This document shows, one piece after another, positions 55,544 through 64,000 of a stretch of 64,000 nt of DNA. The DNA lies in contig NZ_JAIFZM010000005.1 of assembly GCF_022095695.1 (NCBI RefSeq), forward strand, positions 124,001 through 188,000, given 5' to 3'. The notes beneath the pieces are model-generated. The model made no database searches and was not told the DNA's origin. It saw nothing but the letters and a program-made list of their open reading frames with translations. Each line of letters begins with the position of its first letter. Positions within the stretch are counted from its first letter, which is position 1. Source of the DNA: Oceanobacillus jordanicus. GTDB taxonomy: Bacteria; Bacillota; Bacilli; Bacillales; Amphibacillaceae. The translations under genes and the position numbers were made by a program.

Positions 55544-55918
55544 CTATTTATCCATCAGTATTGTTCCATTAATGTTTGTGAAAATTCGACTTGTCGCTTC
55601 CTGCCTGTTCATCGCAGTTACAACCGTATTATTTTTTGCACTTACAAGTAGTGCTGCTTGCTCTGTAATGACCAACGAATCTGTTATTCCTTTAGCTTTT
55701 GCTTCTTTTACTTTATCGTTTATTTTTTCCCATTGCTTTGTATCAATTTCAATGTTTCTCTCTTGAAGCCGCTCCGAGGCATGCTTACTAATTTTTAAAC
55801 CTGTCTGTTCTGTAAGAACATCTTTAAAATTAACGTTCGATTTACTACTTGCCTGCCTTACAGGCGTCGCTACATTCAGGGCATGCTGGTGCGGCAATTG
55901 ATGAATTCGATGATCCAT
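55544..55918 (-). CDS. TIGR02530-type flagellar operon protein
   Basis: A 124-residue protein of the flagellar operon family found next to flgD/flgE in many Firmicutes; the function is not known. The conserved part is KISKHASERLQERNI through the C-terminal SAKNNTVVTAMNRQEATSRIFTNINGTILMD. No membrane segment is seen. It starts 24 bases after flgD, and the gap to flgE is about 80 bases. Confidence 0.82.
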   Translation of the reverse strand: MDHRIHQLPHQHALNVATPVRQASSKSNVNFKDVLTEQTGLKISKHASERLQERNIEIDTKQWEKINDKVKEAKAKGITDSLVITEQAALLVSAKNNTVVTAMNRQEATSRIFTNINGTILMDK

Positions 55919-55942
55919 ATGCTCACATCCTTTTTTGTGCCA

Positions 55943-56404
55943 TTATGCTTCTTCTTCCACCTCTTCGGTTGGATCACTTACTTGAATAGCAGCATCTGCG
56001 TAAATTTTGTCACCGTTTTTCAGTTCTAAAACAGCCCAACCCTCATGCTGACTCACTGAAACCACTTGACTTGAAATCTCTTCCCCTTTTTCCCCTGTTT
56101 CTTCATCTACAGCCCGATAGCTTACTTCCTTTCCAATCATATGACTATACTTAATGACAGGAGAAATCATTTGACTCTCTACAAGACTATCTATTGAGTT
56201 TGCCATATTCATTGTCTGCTCTAGCGAAGAAAATTGTGCCATTTGCGAAATAAACTGCTTGTCATCCATGGGGTTGCTCGGGTCCTGATTCTGTAACTGT
56301 GCCATAAGAATCTTTAGAAATTCATCTTTTCCTAGATTTGTGCTCGGTGTTCTTGCACTGCTTTGATTTTTCAAATACAATGACGGGTCTAGGTTAACGG
56401 GCAT
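55943..56404 (-). CDS. flgD: Hook cap/scaffold protein FlgD
   Basis: The scaffold on which hook subunits polymerise. The N-terminal half (about 20-85: GKDEFLKILMAQLQNQDPSNP, QFSSLEQ) is the FlgD domain; the C-terminal half is shorter than in enterobacteria, as in B. subtilis YlxG. The ATG at 56404 (MPVNLDPSLY) follows TAGGTGG; the longer frame starts at a GTG in that site. The protein is about 153 residues. Confidence 0.93.
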   Translation of the reverse strand: MPVNLDPSLYLKNQSSARTPSTNLGKDEFLKILMAQLQNQDPSNPMDDKQFISQMAQFSSLEQTMNMANSIDSLVESQMISPVIKYSHMIGKEVSYRAVDEETGEKGEEISSQVVSVSQHEGWAVLELKNGDKIYADAAIQVSDPTEEVEEEA

Positions 56405-56413
56405 TTTTTCCAC

Positions 56414-57700
56414 CTACACTTTCTCATTCATTAATAATTCGTGAAACTGAGTTGCAAAATCATCTTCCGCATGACTTTCTTCATCCTGCCTAGTATCTCC
56501 AGATCGATCTTGTTGTTGATCAGAATGCTGGTTATCCTGTTCCTCTTGGAGGTTTTGGCTTTGTTGAACAGCCATATCCTGTTTCTCAATCACCACTTGG
56601 TGTGGAGAGAACATATTACGTAGTTGATGAATATTCCCTTCCATCATCTCTTTTGTTGCCTGAGAAGAAACAAGTATTTTTACCGTCATTTCTCCGTTTA
56701 TCTGTGTTAATTTCACCATCATGTCTCCAAGATTTTCTGGTCGTAATGAAATGGACAGCTGTGTTGTTCCATTGGATTTAGCAGCAAACTTGCTTGATTG
56801 TATTAATTGCTGAAACTGCTCCAGTAATTGTTTATCCGGTGACTTCGTAGATTGGGTAGAATTAACATGGATAACAAGCTGTTCTACCTGGCTCATTGGT
56901 CCGCTTATGACAGATGCAGTATTGCTAAGGCCCTCTGTTTTTAAAGTAGGTTGTGCGTGCTGTTCCAATGCGCTTGAAAGCCACTTGGCAATATCACTAG
57001 TGGTGACCTTTGAATCAGTGTTGTATTGATGTTTTGTAGCCATCTGATTTCGCTTTTCAAAGGATTGAATTAGATCCTTCCAGACCCCTTGTAAACTAGT
57101 ACCGTCTTTTTTCATAAGGTTAAGCACCGCGTCCCCACTGTTCGCTGCGCCTGCTTTCTTTTCAAGCGAAGTCCATTGCTGCAACAGTTGTAATAATTTT
57201 GGTGCTACCTTTTCAGCATCTTCTTTAGAAGTTATTTGCGATAAAACAGGAGCTACTTCACTTAACAGCTGAACAAATTCGTTAAATAATGGTGGTAAAT
57301 TCATCATCTCATCGAGTTTCATTCCAACTTCAAGTTTTTCTTGGTTATTCTCCGATTCCATTAGGATGGTAAGCAGATCCATCAGCTTTTCCTGTTCTTC
57401 CTCGGTCAATTGAATTTTCTCTCCGTTGTTTTTCTCATCACCAGACTGAAATATAAGCGATAAAGCAGGTTGTATAGATTTGGTCAGCGTATCCTGATCA
57501 GACGCTGTTGCTAGTTTAGAAGCATTATTATTACTATTCTGTCCTGCTAATAGAATCATCTCTTTTAAACCAGTTGCTTCGTTACCATGCTCACCATTCA
57601 GCATTGATTGAAATAAATCACTTCTGCTAGAGGTCTTCTCGGAGGCAGCAGGTACTTTTACAGATTGTATTTGCTGAACAAACATTCCGATTGCATTCAT
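56414..57700 (-). CDS. fliK: Hook-length control protein FliK
   Basis: A secreted molecular ruler that sets hook length and triggers the FlhB switch. The 428-residue protein has a low-complexity N-terminal region with Gln- and Leu-rich helices and the conserved Flg_hook domain at about 312-378 (LSISLRPENLGDMMVKLT). A Gln/Asp/Glu-rich tail (about 380-425) ends it. The stop is ten bases before flgD. Confidence 0.9.
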   Translation of the reverse strand: MNAIGMFVQQIQSVKVPAASEKTSSRSDLFQSMLNGEHGNEATGLKEMILLAGQNSNNNASKLATASDQDTLTKSIQPALSLIFQSGDEKNNGEKIQLTEEEQEKLMDLLTILMESENNQEKLEVGMKLDEMMNLPPLFNEFVQLLSEVAPVLSQITSKEDAEKVAPKLLQLLQQWTSLEKKAGAANSGDAVLNLMKKDGTSLQGVWKDLIQSFEKRNQMATKHQYNTDSKVTTSDIAKWLSSALEQHAQPTLKTEGLSNTASVISGPMSQVEQLVIHVNSTQSTKSPDKQLLEQFQQLIQSSKFAAKSNGTTQLSISLRPENLGDMMVKLTQINGEMTVKILVSSQATKEMMEGNIHQLRNMFSPHQVVIEKQDMAVQQSQNLQEEQDNQHSDQQQDRSGDTRQDEESHAEDDFATQFHELLMNEKV

Positions 57701-57725
57701 TAAGTTTCACCCCCTTTCAAATTAT

Positions 57726-58325
57726 CTAGTTTCCAGCATCTATGAATATTTTTGTTAAATCTGCCGCTTTAGCTGGTTCCATTTCTGCCAAAATGGCGCC
57801 TCTTACTTTATTTGAAACTTCTTCTAATATAGAGACAGCTGTTTGATTATCTAAATCCTGCATGATTAGAGCAGCCTGTTCACTGTCCATGTCTTTAAAA
57901 GAGCTTGCGATTGTAGTTATTGAACTATTTTCTGATTCACTATCAGCCTCCACCTCAGCAGTAGCTTCATTCTGTTTATTACGATTTTCTAGAATTACCG
58001 CTTCTTCTTCTAATCGATCAATCGTTGTTTCCATATCCTGTACTTGCTGGTTAAGTTGCTCAATCTGCTCATTTTTGTCAGCTAGCTGCTCTGAAGTTTG
58101 ATCTGGTGTTTGTTCTACTGACTCCCCTTCTGGCGATTCTATAAGCGAGGACACAACTGGAATATTACTTCCTTTTTCCTTTACCCAGTCCATTACGTTT
58201 ACTCCTGCCATACTAAAGGCAATTACCGCAATCACGACTGCAATCAATAGCGGAATTACGATTGCAAAAAGAAACCAGAGAAATGGATTCATTTTCTTTT
58301 TTTCTGTTTTTAGGTCTTTTTCCAT
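57726..58325 (-). CDS. ylxF: YlxF/MotE-family flagellar protein
   Basis: A membrane protein with one N-terminal membrane segment (about 12-38), a Glu/Gln-rich coiled coil (about 78-125) and a C-terminal MgtE-N-like domain (about 140-199). The family (MotE) includes chaperones of motility proteins in other bacteria; the B. subtilis function is not settled. It lies between fliJ and fliK. Confidence 0.83.
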   Translation of the reverse strand: MEKDLKTEKKKMNPFLWFLFAIVIPLLIAVVIAVIAFSMAGVNVMDWVKEKGSNIPVVSSLIESPEGESVEQTPDQTSEQLADKNEQIEQLNQQVQDMETTIDRLEEEAVILENRNKQNEATAEVEADSESENSSITTIASSFKDMDSEQAALIMQDLDNQTAVSILEEVSNKVRGAILAEMEPAKAADLTKIFIDAGN

Positions 58326-58329
58326 GTCA

Positions 58330-58776
58330 TCACCTGTTTATATGACTTAAATATTGCTGTATCGAGACTTCATCCATCGAGGATTTCTCCATTTTCTCCT
58401 GGATAGCTTTTTTCTCTTCCTGTCTCATTTCAATAATCTTATCGAATTTCTTCATTTCTACATGTGCTTCAGTAAGTAAACTCTGCTTCAATTCCATATC
58501 ATTTCTCGCATTCTGAACGGCATTTTGCATGTCCATAATTTGCTTATTTAATCGCTCGATATATGCATTTTGCTCTCTTATTTTATCAAGCGTTATAGCT
58601 TGTTGAATTGCATCTTCATAATCTTTTTCAGCGTTTTCCTTCTTCTTTAATAACTGGAACATTTTTGTGGCGATATCCTCGAAAAATTCTGTTGATTGAT
58701 GGTAGGCCTTTTGCGCATCATTTTTTTCTTGTTCTCGGACATTACGAATCTTTGATAAAGCTAGTATTTCCGCCAT
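58330..58776 (-). CDS. fliJ: Flagellar export chaperone/stalk protein FliJ
   Basis: The coiled-coil stalk of the export ATPase ring that links FliI with FlhA. The 148-residue protein is almost entirely helical coiled coil (about 5-140). Its start overlaps the fliI stop by one base, and ylxF follows after four bases. Confidence 0.92.
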   Translation of the reverse strand: MAEILALSKIRNVREQEKNDAQKAYHQSTEFFEDIATKMFQLLKKKENAEKDYEDAIQQAITLDKIREQNAYIERLNKQIMDMQNAVQNARNDMELKQSLLTEAHVEMKKFDKIIEMRQEEKKAIQEKMEKSSMDEVSIQQYLSHINR

Positions 58777-60092
58777 TAATTCATGCCTCCATTTAATAAT
58801 GCTGTCATTTGTTCAATTGATTCGGTACGTGATAATACTTCATGAACATCCTGCTTTAAAAAGGACTGTATCTTAGGTTGATAGGAAATTGCTCTGTCGA
58901 TCATTTGGTCAGTGCCCCGTTTATAGGCACCAATGTGAATTAATTCGCTATTCTCTTCATATTTTGCCATTAGCGAGCGAATTTCCTGCGCTATTTGTTT
59001 GTGGGAAGCTGCAGTAATTCCATTCATTACACGGCTAATCGACTTGAGAACATTAATTGCGGGAAACTGGCCACGCTCTGCCAGTTTTCTATCCATAACA
59101 AAGTGACCATCTAATATCCCTCTAACCGTGTCTGCTATCGGTTCATTCATGTCATCACCGTCTACCAATACAGTATAAAAGGCTGTAATGGTTCCGTTTT
59201 TGTTTGTACCTGTTCGCTCGAGTAATTTAGGAAGGGTGGCAAATACAGAAGGGGTATAACCTTTTGTAGTTGGTGGTTCTCCTGTAGCTAGTCCAATTTC
59301 TCGTTGGGCCATCGCTACCCTTGTAACAGAATCCATCATGAGGTTCACGCTATATCCCTGATCCCTGAAATACTCACTGATTGCTGTTGCTGTATAGGCA
59401 CCCTTTATGCGCATTAAGGCGGGTTGATCTGATGTGGCTACCACAACAATCGATCTCTTAAGCCCTTCTGACCCTAGATCTTTTTCTATGAATTCTCGAA
59501 CTTCTCTGCCTCTTTCACCAATTAGTGCGATGACATTTATATCTGCGTCACTATTTCTAGCAATCATTCCTAACAGTGTACTTTTCCCAACACCACTACC
59601 TGCAAATATTCCAATACGTTGGCCTTTTCCTACTGTAAGAAGGGAGTCTATAGCCTTCACCCCTACCTGTATTGGTTCGGAAATGGGTGGCCTCTCCATT
59701 GGATTAGGCGGAGCCTGGTCGGTTAAGTACCGGGTTAATCCTTTTGGAAGTGAAGAATGGTCCAGTTTCTCTCCTAGTGAGTCAACGACATTACCAATTA
59801 AACCTCTTCCCACTTTTATACTTAGAGGCTTCCCAGTCGATTCTACAAGACATCCAGGTCCGATTTCATTTACTTCTGAATAAGGCATAAGAATTATTTT
59901 TTCATTATTAAAACCAACAACCTCTGAGAGGATCGGAGAACGGTTCTCAGATGAATGAATATAGCATACTTCCCCTATATTGGCAGCAGGACCTTGTGAC
60001 TCAATCATCAATCCAACCACTCGAAGGACTTTTCCATAACGTTTATATGTGTCTGCTTGTTCTACTGCTGATAGGTAGTCTGCGATATTCAT
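58776..60092 (-). CDS. fliI: Flagellum-specific export ATPase FliI
   Basis: An F1-ATPase-like hexamer that energises substrate export. The 438-residue protein has an N-terminal beta barrel, Walker A AGSGVGKST (164-172), the ERGREVREF segment, and Walker B NLMMDSVTRVA. Its ATG overlaps the fliH stop (ATGA), a coupled arrangement for complex partners. Confidence 0.97.
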   Translation of the reverse strand: MNIADYLSAVEQADTYKRYGKVLRVVGLMIESQGPAANIGEVCYIHSSENRSPILSEVVGFNNEKIILMPYSEVNEIGPGCLVESTGKPLSIKVGRGLIGNVVDSLGEKLDHSSLPKGLTRYLTDQAPPNPMERPPISEPIQVGVKAIDSLLTVGKGQRIGIFAGSGVGKSTLLGMIARNSDADINVIALIGERGREVREFIEKDLGSEGLKRSIVVVATSDQPALMRIKGAYTATAISEYFRDQGYSVNLMMDSVTRVAMAQREIGLATGEPPTTKGYTPSVFATLPKLLERTGTNKNGTITAFYTVLVDGDDMNEPIADTVRGILDGHFVMDRKLAERGQFPAINVLKSISRVMNGITAASHKQIAQEIRSLMAKYEENSELIHIGAYKRGTDQMIDRAISYQPKIQSFLKQDVHEVLSRTESIEQMTALLNGGMN

Positions 60093-60832
60093 TGCTTTTG
60101 CTCCAATACAATTTCATGTAATACTTCTCTAATTTGCTTTAACTGTGTATCAATTCCAATATCCAATTCACCAAACGGGTGCTGGATACGACAACCGTTT
60201 TCTTCAACAGTGTCCTTTATATAAATTGCGAGCTTTGTGTCATCATCCAGAATTTGTAACAGTTCTTCCTTTTGCTGAACGACAAACTCGTAATTTGCAG
60301 GATTAAGGTAAATCGATATGATAGATTGGTCCTTTAATTCCTTAATTGCTTTATTTACGATGTGTAGAAAAGAGGTAGGCTCCTCTGTGATCTTTTGATC
60401 AATTATTTTCTCAGCGGTATTTAACGCGATATTTATAATTTCATCTGTACTTTTTTCTACTGTTTGTTGAAACTCTTTCATTGCCCGTTCTGTTAACTGG
60501 TTCAACTCATCTAACTTTGTTTGGTATACCAACAGACCTTCATCTCTACCTGAATTAAACCCGTCCTGGTATCCATCGTTTTTTGCTTGTTCGACTAATT
60601 TTTTCTTCTCTTCTTCCCAGTTTAGCTTCGCTTGTTCGATCTCATCATGTGTCTGCTGTAGCATTTTGGCAGTGTTTTCCTTCACTTCTTCAAAAGTTTG
60701 TTGTGCCTCTCGAAGTTCTGCCTGCACTTGTTCTTCTGTCTCTACTCCTGCTGCTACATCATTTCGTGTTATGACTGGTTTGATTTTGATTACCTTGCCA
60801 CCCGTCACGCTAGAATCAGACAATGATATCAT
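60089..60832 (-). CDS. fliH: Flagellar export regulator FliH
   Basis: A stator-like protein that inhibits and anchors FliI. The 248-residue chain has a Glu/Gln-rich coiled coil (about 35-95) and a C-terminal FliI-binding domain (about 125-245). The chosen ATG (60832, MISLSDSSVTGGK) follows GAGGTGG; the open frame continues 10 codons into fliG without a site. It overlaps fliG by 17 bases. Confidence 0.88.
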   Translation of the reverse strand: MISLSDSSVTGGKVIKIKPVITRNDVAAGVETEEQVQAELREAQQTFEEVKENTAKMLQQTHDEIEQAKLNWEEEKKKLVEQAKNDGYQDGFNSGRDEGLLVYQTKLDELNQLTERAMKEFQQTVEKSTDEIINIALNTAEKIIDQKITEEPTSFLHIVNKAIKELKDQSIISIYLNPANYEFVVQQKEELLQILDDDTKLAIYIKDTVEENGCRIQHPFGELDIGIDTQLKQIREVLHEIVLEQKQ

Positions 60833-61829
60833 CTCCTCCACCTCTTGCAATGACAATCTCACCTATATCTTCTAATCTTCTAATAGAGCCAACAATTCTT
60901 GTTTGTGCTTCCTCTACATCACGTAAACGTACTGGCCCCATATATTCCATCTCTTCTTTAAAGGACTCTGCCATCCTTTGTGACATATTTTTAAACACAA
61001 TATCTTTCACTTCATCACTAGCTACTTTAAGTGATAATCGTAAATCGTCATTTTCAACTTCTCGTATTACCCGTTGAATTGCTCTGTTATCAAGAATAAC
61101 AATATCTTCGAACACAAACATACGTTTTTTGATCTCATCAGCAAGCTCTGGATCTTGTATTTCAAGAGCATCTAAAATCGTACGTTCTGTACTCCGATCT
61201 ACTCCATTGAGAACTTCTACGACGGCTTGGATTCCACCCGTTTGTGTGTAGTCCTCTGTTACAGAAGAAGAGATGTTTTTTTCTAAAACTTGTTCAACCT
61301 GTGTAATGATCTCGGGTGATGTAGAATCCATTGTAGCAATTCTTCTTGCAATATCTGCCTGCATTTCTTGTGGCAGTGCTGATAAAATTTGCCCGGATTG
61401 CTCTGAATCTAAATAAGAGAGAACAAGTGCAATTGTTTGCGGATGTTCGTTTTGAATGAAATTTAAGACTTGCTGTGGATCTGCCTTTCTCGCAAAGTCA
61501 AATGGTCTCACCTGCAAGGAAGATGTAAGTCGATTAATTATATTAGAAGCTTCCTGGCTTCCAAAAGCTTTTTCCAGAACTGTTTTTGCATACCCTATCC
61601 CCCCTTGTGAGATAAAGTCCTGAGCTACTGCAATTTGGTGAAATTGGTCTAAAACATCGTCTTTTAAAGAATTATCTACTTTTTTAACTGAGGAAATTTC
61701 CAAGCTGAGTTTTTCAATTTCCTCTTCTGTCAAATGTTTGTACACCTGAGCAGAAACATCCGGGCCTAAGGAGATCAAAAGTATCGCTGCTTTTTGCCTG
61801 CCTGTTAAGGCGCCTTTTTGTCTTACCAT
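60816..61829 (-). CDS. fliG: Flagellar motor switch protein FliG
   Basis: The rotor protein that contacts MotA and generates torque. The 337-residue protein has the N-terminal FliF-binding domain, the middle ARM repeat with the EHPQTIALVLSYL segment, and the C-terminal torque domain with the charged helix region (VFEDIVILDNRAIQRVIREV). Length is the family norm. Confidence 0.97.
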   Translation of the reverse strand: MVRQKGALTGRQKAAILLISLGPDVSAQVYKHLTEEEIEKLSLEISSVKKVDNSLKDDVLDQFHQIAVAQDFISQGGIGYAKTVLEKAFGSQEASNIINRLTSSLQVRPFDFARKADPQQVLNFIQNEHPQTIALVLSYLDSEQSGQILSALPQEMQADIARRIATMDSTSPEIITQVEQVLEKNISSSVTEDYTQTGGIQAVVEVLNGVDRSTERTILDALEIQDPELADEIKKRMFVFEDIVILDNRAIQRVIREVENDDLRLSLKVASDEVKDIVFKNMSQRMAESFKEEMEYMGPVRLRDVEEAQTRIVGSIRRLEDIGEIVIARGGGDDIIV

Positions 61830-61840
61830 TTAATCCCCTC

Positions 61841-63442
61841 CTAATCTTCCCCGATCCAGCTTCGTAAAAGTTTCGCGAAATCTTCCGGCTTATCTTTTGC
61901 AATTTTTTCTAATTGTTTTTTACGGACATCTGCCTCTGTCTGTTCATTTTCAGGTAATTCTGGAATCTCGGCAGGTATTTCTTCTGAGATATAGCTCTCT
62001 TCTATAATTTCTTCTTCTCCACGATTACGCAACAACATAACAACCAATACAATAATAATTAGTAGTAATGCTCCTCCTGCTATATACATCCAAGACGGAA
62101 TACCAGCAGATGTGGCCGCAGCGCTATTCGTTTGTTTTCCACTAAATTCTTGGAACGTGATGGATACATTTTCTCCTGGCGCAGCATTAGCTGGCTCAAA
62201 TTCTGCATCAACCGTAGTGGTCACAATGGAACTTAAAATAGAAGAAATACCTTCTTCAACAGTTGTTTGTTCCTGCTGTGTTAAATATTCAACGGTTTCG
62301 CCATCGTCATTTTTAACATTGTTAACAGCTACCTGTATCCCAAGATCACGTACTTTATAAGGACTTTCTACAATCTCTCTTTGAATACGGTTGTATTCAT
62401 TGTTTACTGTTTCCTTAACTAGCTCATAATCTCCGTCTTCGCCTTCTTCAACACCTTCATAATTAGCTATGTCTTCATCACCAGTTCCAGCATTCCCACC
62501 AACAGGAGGGTTTCCACTATACGTTTCTTGGATTGTTTCAACGCTAACTGGCAGACCTTCCATATTTTCCTCATCAGCAGGTTCTACAAGATTTTCCGTT
62601 CTGTTTTCTTGTGTAAAATCAATATCAGACGTTACAGATACGATTACATTTTCGCCACCTACCATAGCACTAAGCATCTGTTGTAATCTCTTTTGGATAT
62701 CTCGTTCTATGTCCTTCTTAACGGATTGCTGATATGTATGTGCATCCTGCGAGCCACCGGCAGTCTGATTGTTTCTATCAAAGTATTCAAAGTACTGGTT
62801 CATAATAACGATGTTGTCCGCCGGCAGATTCGGTACTGCTTTTGACACTAAGTGGTAAAGCGACTCTATTTGGTTTCCTTCAAACTGATATCCAGGCTGC
62901 GTATTCAAGACTATGGATGCACTGCCTTCTTGTGCTGCGTCGCTAACAAAAACGGGATCCTCAGGCATATTAATCATGACCTCGGCATTTTCAATTCCAT
63001 CAATCCCTTTCATTAAGTTAGCCAATTCGGTTTGCATCGCATCCAGCTTCATTACGTTAAACTCGTTGTCTGTTACTCCCCAAGATGCATTCTCACTGAA
63101 AAAGGAATAATCGATGTTCCCACTATTTGGTAAACCCTGTCCGGCAAGATCAACAAGTAGTGAATCCACTCGCTCTTCTGGAACATTTACAGTTGTTCCG
63201 CCGTCTTGTAATTCATATTGTATGCCTCTTGTATCAAGTTCTGTTTTTATTTGCCCTACTTCCTGCAAGGAAAGGTTGCTATATAATGGAACCAACCTGG
63301 ACCCGGGCGACAAAAATAAGATCCCACCAATCAGTAGGATGACTAGTAATACAGATCCAAGAAAGACGCCCTTTTGTGTATTGGAGCGTTTTTTCCAGAA
63401 TCCAGTTGTTTTTTCTTTCCAGTTCATTATCTTCTCTTTCAT
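61841..63442 (-). CDS. fliF: Flagellar MS-ring protein FliF
   Basis: It forms the MS ring. Membrane segments are about 24-45 and about 450-472. The periplasmic-side YscJ-like ring-building domains (about 50-225) and RBM3 region lie between. A C-terminal FliG-binding tail (about 515-533) ends AKLLRSWIGED. The ATG at 63442 (MKEKIMNWKEK) follows GGTGGGGG; the frame opens five codons earlier. An overlapping frame with two CxxC-like cysteines in this start region is a shadow. Confidence 0.95.
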   Translation of the reverse strand: MKEKIMNWKEKTTGFWKKRSNTQKGVFLGSVLLVILLIGGILFLSPGSRLVPLYSNLSLQEVGQIKTELDTRGIQYELQDGGTTVNVPEERVDSLLVDLAGQGLPNSGNIDYSFFSENASWGVTDNEFNVMKLDAMQTELANLMKGIDGIENAEVMINMPEDPVFVSDAAQEGSASIVLNTQPGYQFEGNQIESLYHLVSKAVPNLPADNIVIMNQYFEYFDRNNQTAGGSQDAHTYQQSVKKDIERDIQKRLQQMLSAMVGGENVIVSVTSDIDFTQENRTENLVEPADEENMEGLPVSVETIQETYSGNPPVGGNAGTGDEDIANYEGVEEGEDGDYELVKETVNNEYNRIQREIVESPYKVRDLGIQVAVNNVKNDDGETVEYLTQQEQTTVEEGISSILSSIVTTTVDAEFEPANAAPGENVSITFQEFSGKQTNSAAATSAGIPSWMYIAGGALLLIIIVLVVMLLRNRGEEEIIEESYISEEIPAEIPELPENEQTEADVRKKQLEKIAKDKPEDFAKLLRSWIGED

Positions 63443-63597
63443 ATATTCCCCCACCATGATGCCAAAATTGATTCAAACATTTACTACATTGTCTAGATTT
63501 TGTAAATTTTAAGGATTCGAAATCCATTATTATTTCTGAAATTAGAATGTTTGTTAAGAAGTACACAAGTATACTCTTGCTTTTGAAGCGAATGGAC

Positions 63598-63894
63598 TTA
63601 AACCTGCATCCTCATTATTTCATTGTAGGCATCTATAGCTTTACGTTGCATTTGTACGCTTGTTTCTAATGTAATGCTTGCTTTTTGTGCAGTTATCATT
63701 ACGTCATGCAAATCATCAATTTGGCCATTGGCAAGTGCTTCTGTCTTGTTATCTGAAGCAATTTGGCTATTATTTACGTTATTAATTGCTGCTTTTAATG
63801 TATTTGCAAAACTTTCCTGCGCCTGTCCTGGTGATACTGCAGGTTTTGTAATCTGTTGATCCGCCATAGTTCCTAGCGTTATGTTATTTATCAT
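63598..63894 (-). CDS. fliE: MS ring-rod adaptor FliE
   Basis: The 98-residue adaptor between MS ring and rod, first exported substrate. The C-terminal TLETSVQMQRKAIDAYNEIMRMQV is the family signature. A GGGAG site precedes the ATG. The 155-base fliE-fliF gap is A+T-rich and holds a weak palindrome near 63570, with no gene. Confidence 0.95.
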   Translation of the reverse strand: MINNITLGTMADQQITKPAVSPGQAQESFANTLKAAINNVNNSQIASDNKTEALANGQIDDLHDVMITAQKASITLETSVQMQRKAIDAYNEIMRMQV

Positions 63895-63915
63895 TATTTA
63901 AAACTCCCAGCATAA

Positions 63916-64000
63916 TTATTTACCGATTTCCAATGCTTTCATGAGCATACCTTTGCTTGCATTCAATGAAGTTATATTTGCTTCATAGGACCTAGTAGCA
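63916..64000 (-). CDS. flgC: Proximal rod protein FlgC, C-terminal fragment (partial)
   Basis: The last 28 codons of a frame entering from the right edge read ATRSYEANITSLNASKGMLM and end KALEIGK before a TAA at 63916-63918. This is the canonical C-terminal helix of FlgC. It lies 21 bases before fliE. flgB should lie just beyond the window. Confidence 0.9.
   Translation of the reverse strand, partial: ATRSYEANITSLNASKGMLMKALEIGK

Noticed and set aside
63279-63566. 95-residue minus-strand frame with a CxxC pair (RQCSKCLNQFW) overlapping the fliF start
   Set aside because: The fliF frame has the ribosome-binding site and family start; the second frame overlaps it for most of its length and has no site of its own.

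Overview
The window is a low-G+C Bacillaceae chromosome segment. Gene content and order follow the Bacillus subtilis spoIIIE-dapA-pnpA-infB-polC-rpsB-fla/che region. The spore genes (spoIIIE, dpaA/dpaB, ylxY, ymxG) mark an endospore former, and protein lengths and several inserted genes suggest the Oceanobacillus/Virgibacillus side of the family; that genus-level placement is an impression, not a computed result. Every gene I can support is on the minus strand, so transcription runs from high to low coordinates across all 64 kb. I found no tRNA, rRNA, CRISPR array, phage or transposase gene.

Layout from low coordinates: (1) 1-3945, a nucleoside ABC uptake operon (nupN, nupO, start of nupP) behind its GntR-type regulator, with a catabolite-type control site and two related palindromes. 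(2) 4128-7444, spoIIIE, ylzJ and tepA. (3) 7545-15080, the diaminopimelate/dipicolinate block dpaA-dpaB-asd-dapG-dapA with a sigma-K-like promoter, then ymxH, ymxG and ylxY. (4) 15258-25165, pnpA, rpsO and the translation/ribosome-assembly operon rimP-nusA-ylxR-ylxQ-infB-ylxP-rbfA-truB-ribC. (5) 25463-26314, a stressosome-type RsbR paralogue with its own promoter. (6) 26492-37607, polC, rasP, cdsA, uppS, frr, pyrH, tsf and rpsB. (7) 37787-64000, a nearly complete fla/che operon from flgC (cut by the window end) to sigD and swrB, encoding the basal body, MS and C rings, type III export gate, hook assembly, FlhF/FlhG and chemotaxis adaptors.

Against the usual Bacillus order four genes are absent from their expected slots with no remnant: cheA (cheB-cheW), dxr (cdsA-rasP), proS (rasP-polC) and rnjB (dapA-tepA). 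Extra items relative to B. subtilis are the RsbR-like gene, a FapA-family gene plus a small hydrophilic protein between sigD and swrB, a TIGR02530-type flagellar gene, and two structured non-coding elements. The larger (39996-40258, about 263 bp) sits inside the sigD-fapA part of the flagellar operon, carries imperfect terminal inverted repeats and several internal hairpins, and looks like a non-autonomous mobile or RNA-forming repeat. The smaller (30952-31070) is a nested palindrome exactly where proS would normally be. These two elements, the missing cheA, and the hairpin between the ribosome-binding site and the conserved flbD start are the most unusual parts of an otherwise conventional core region.

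Many start codons were moved from the longest open frame to the one supported by the Shine-Dalgarno sequence and family length; reasons are given gene by gene.
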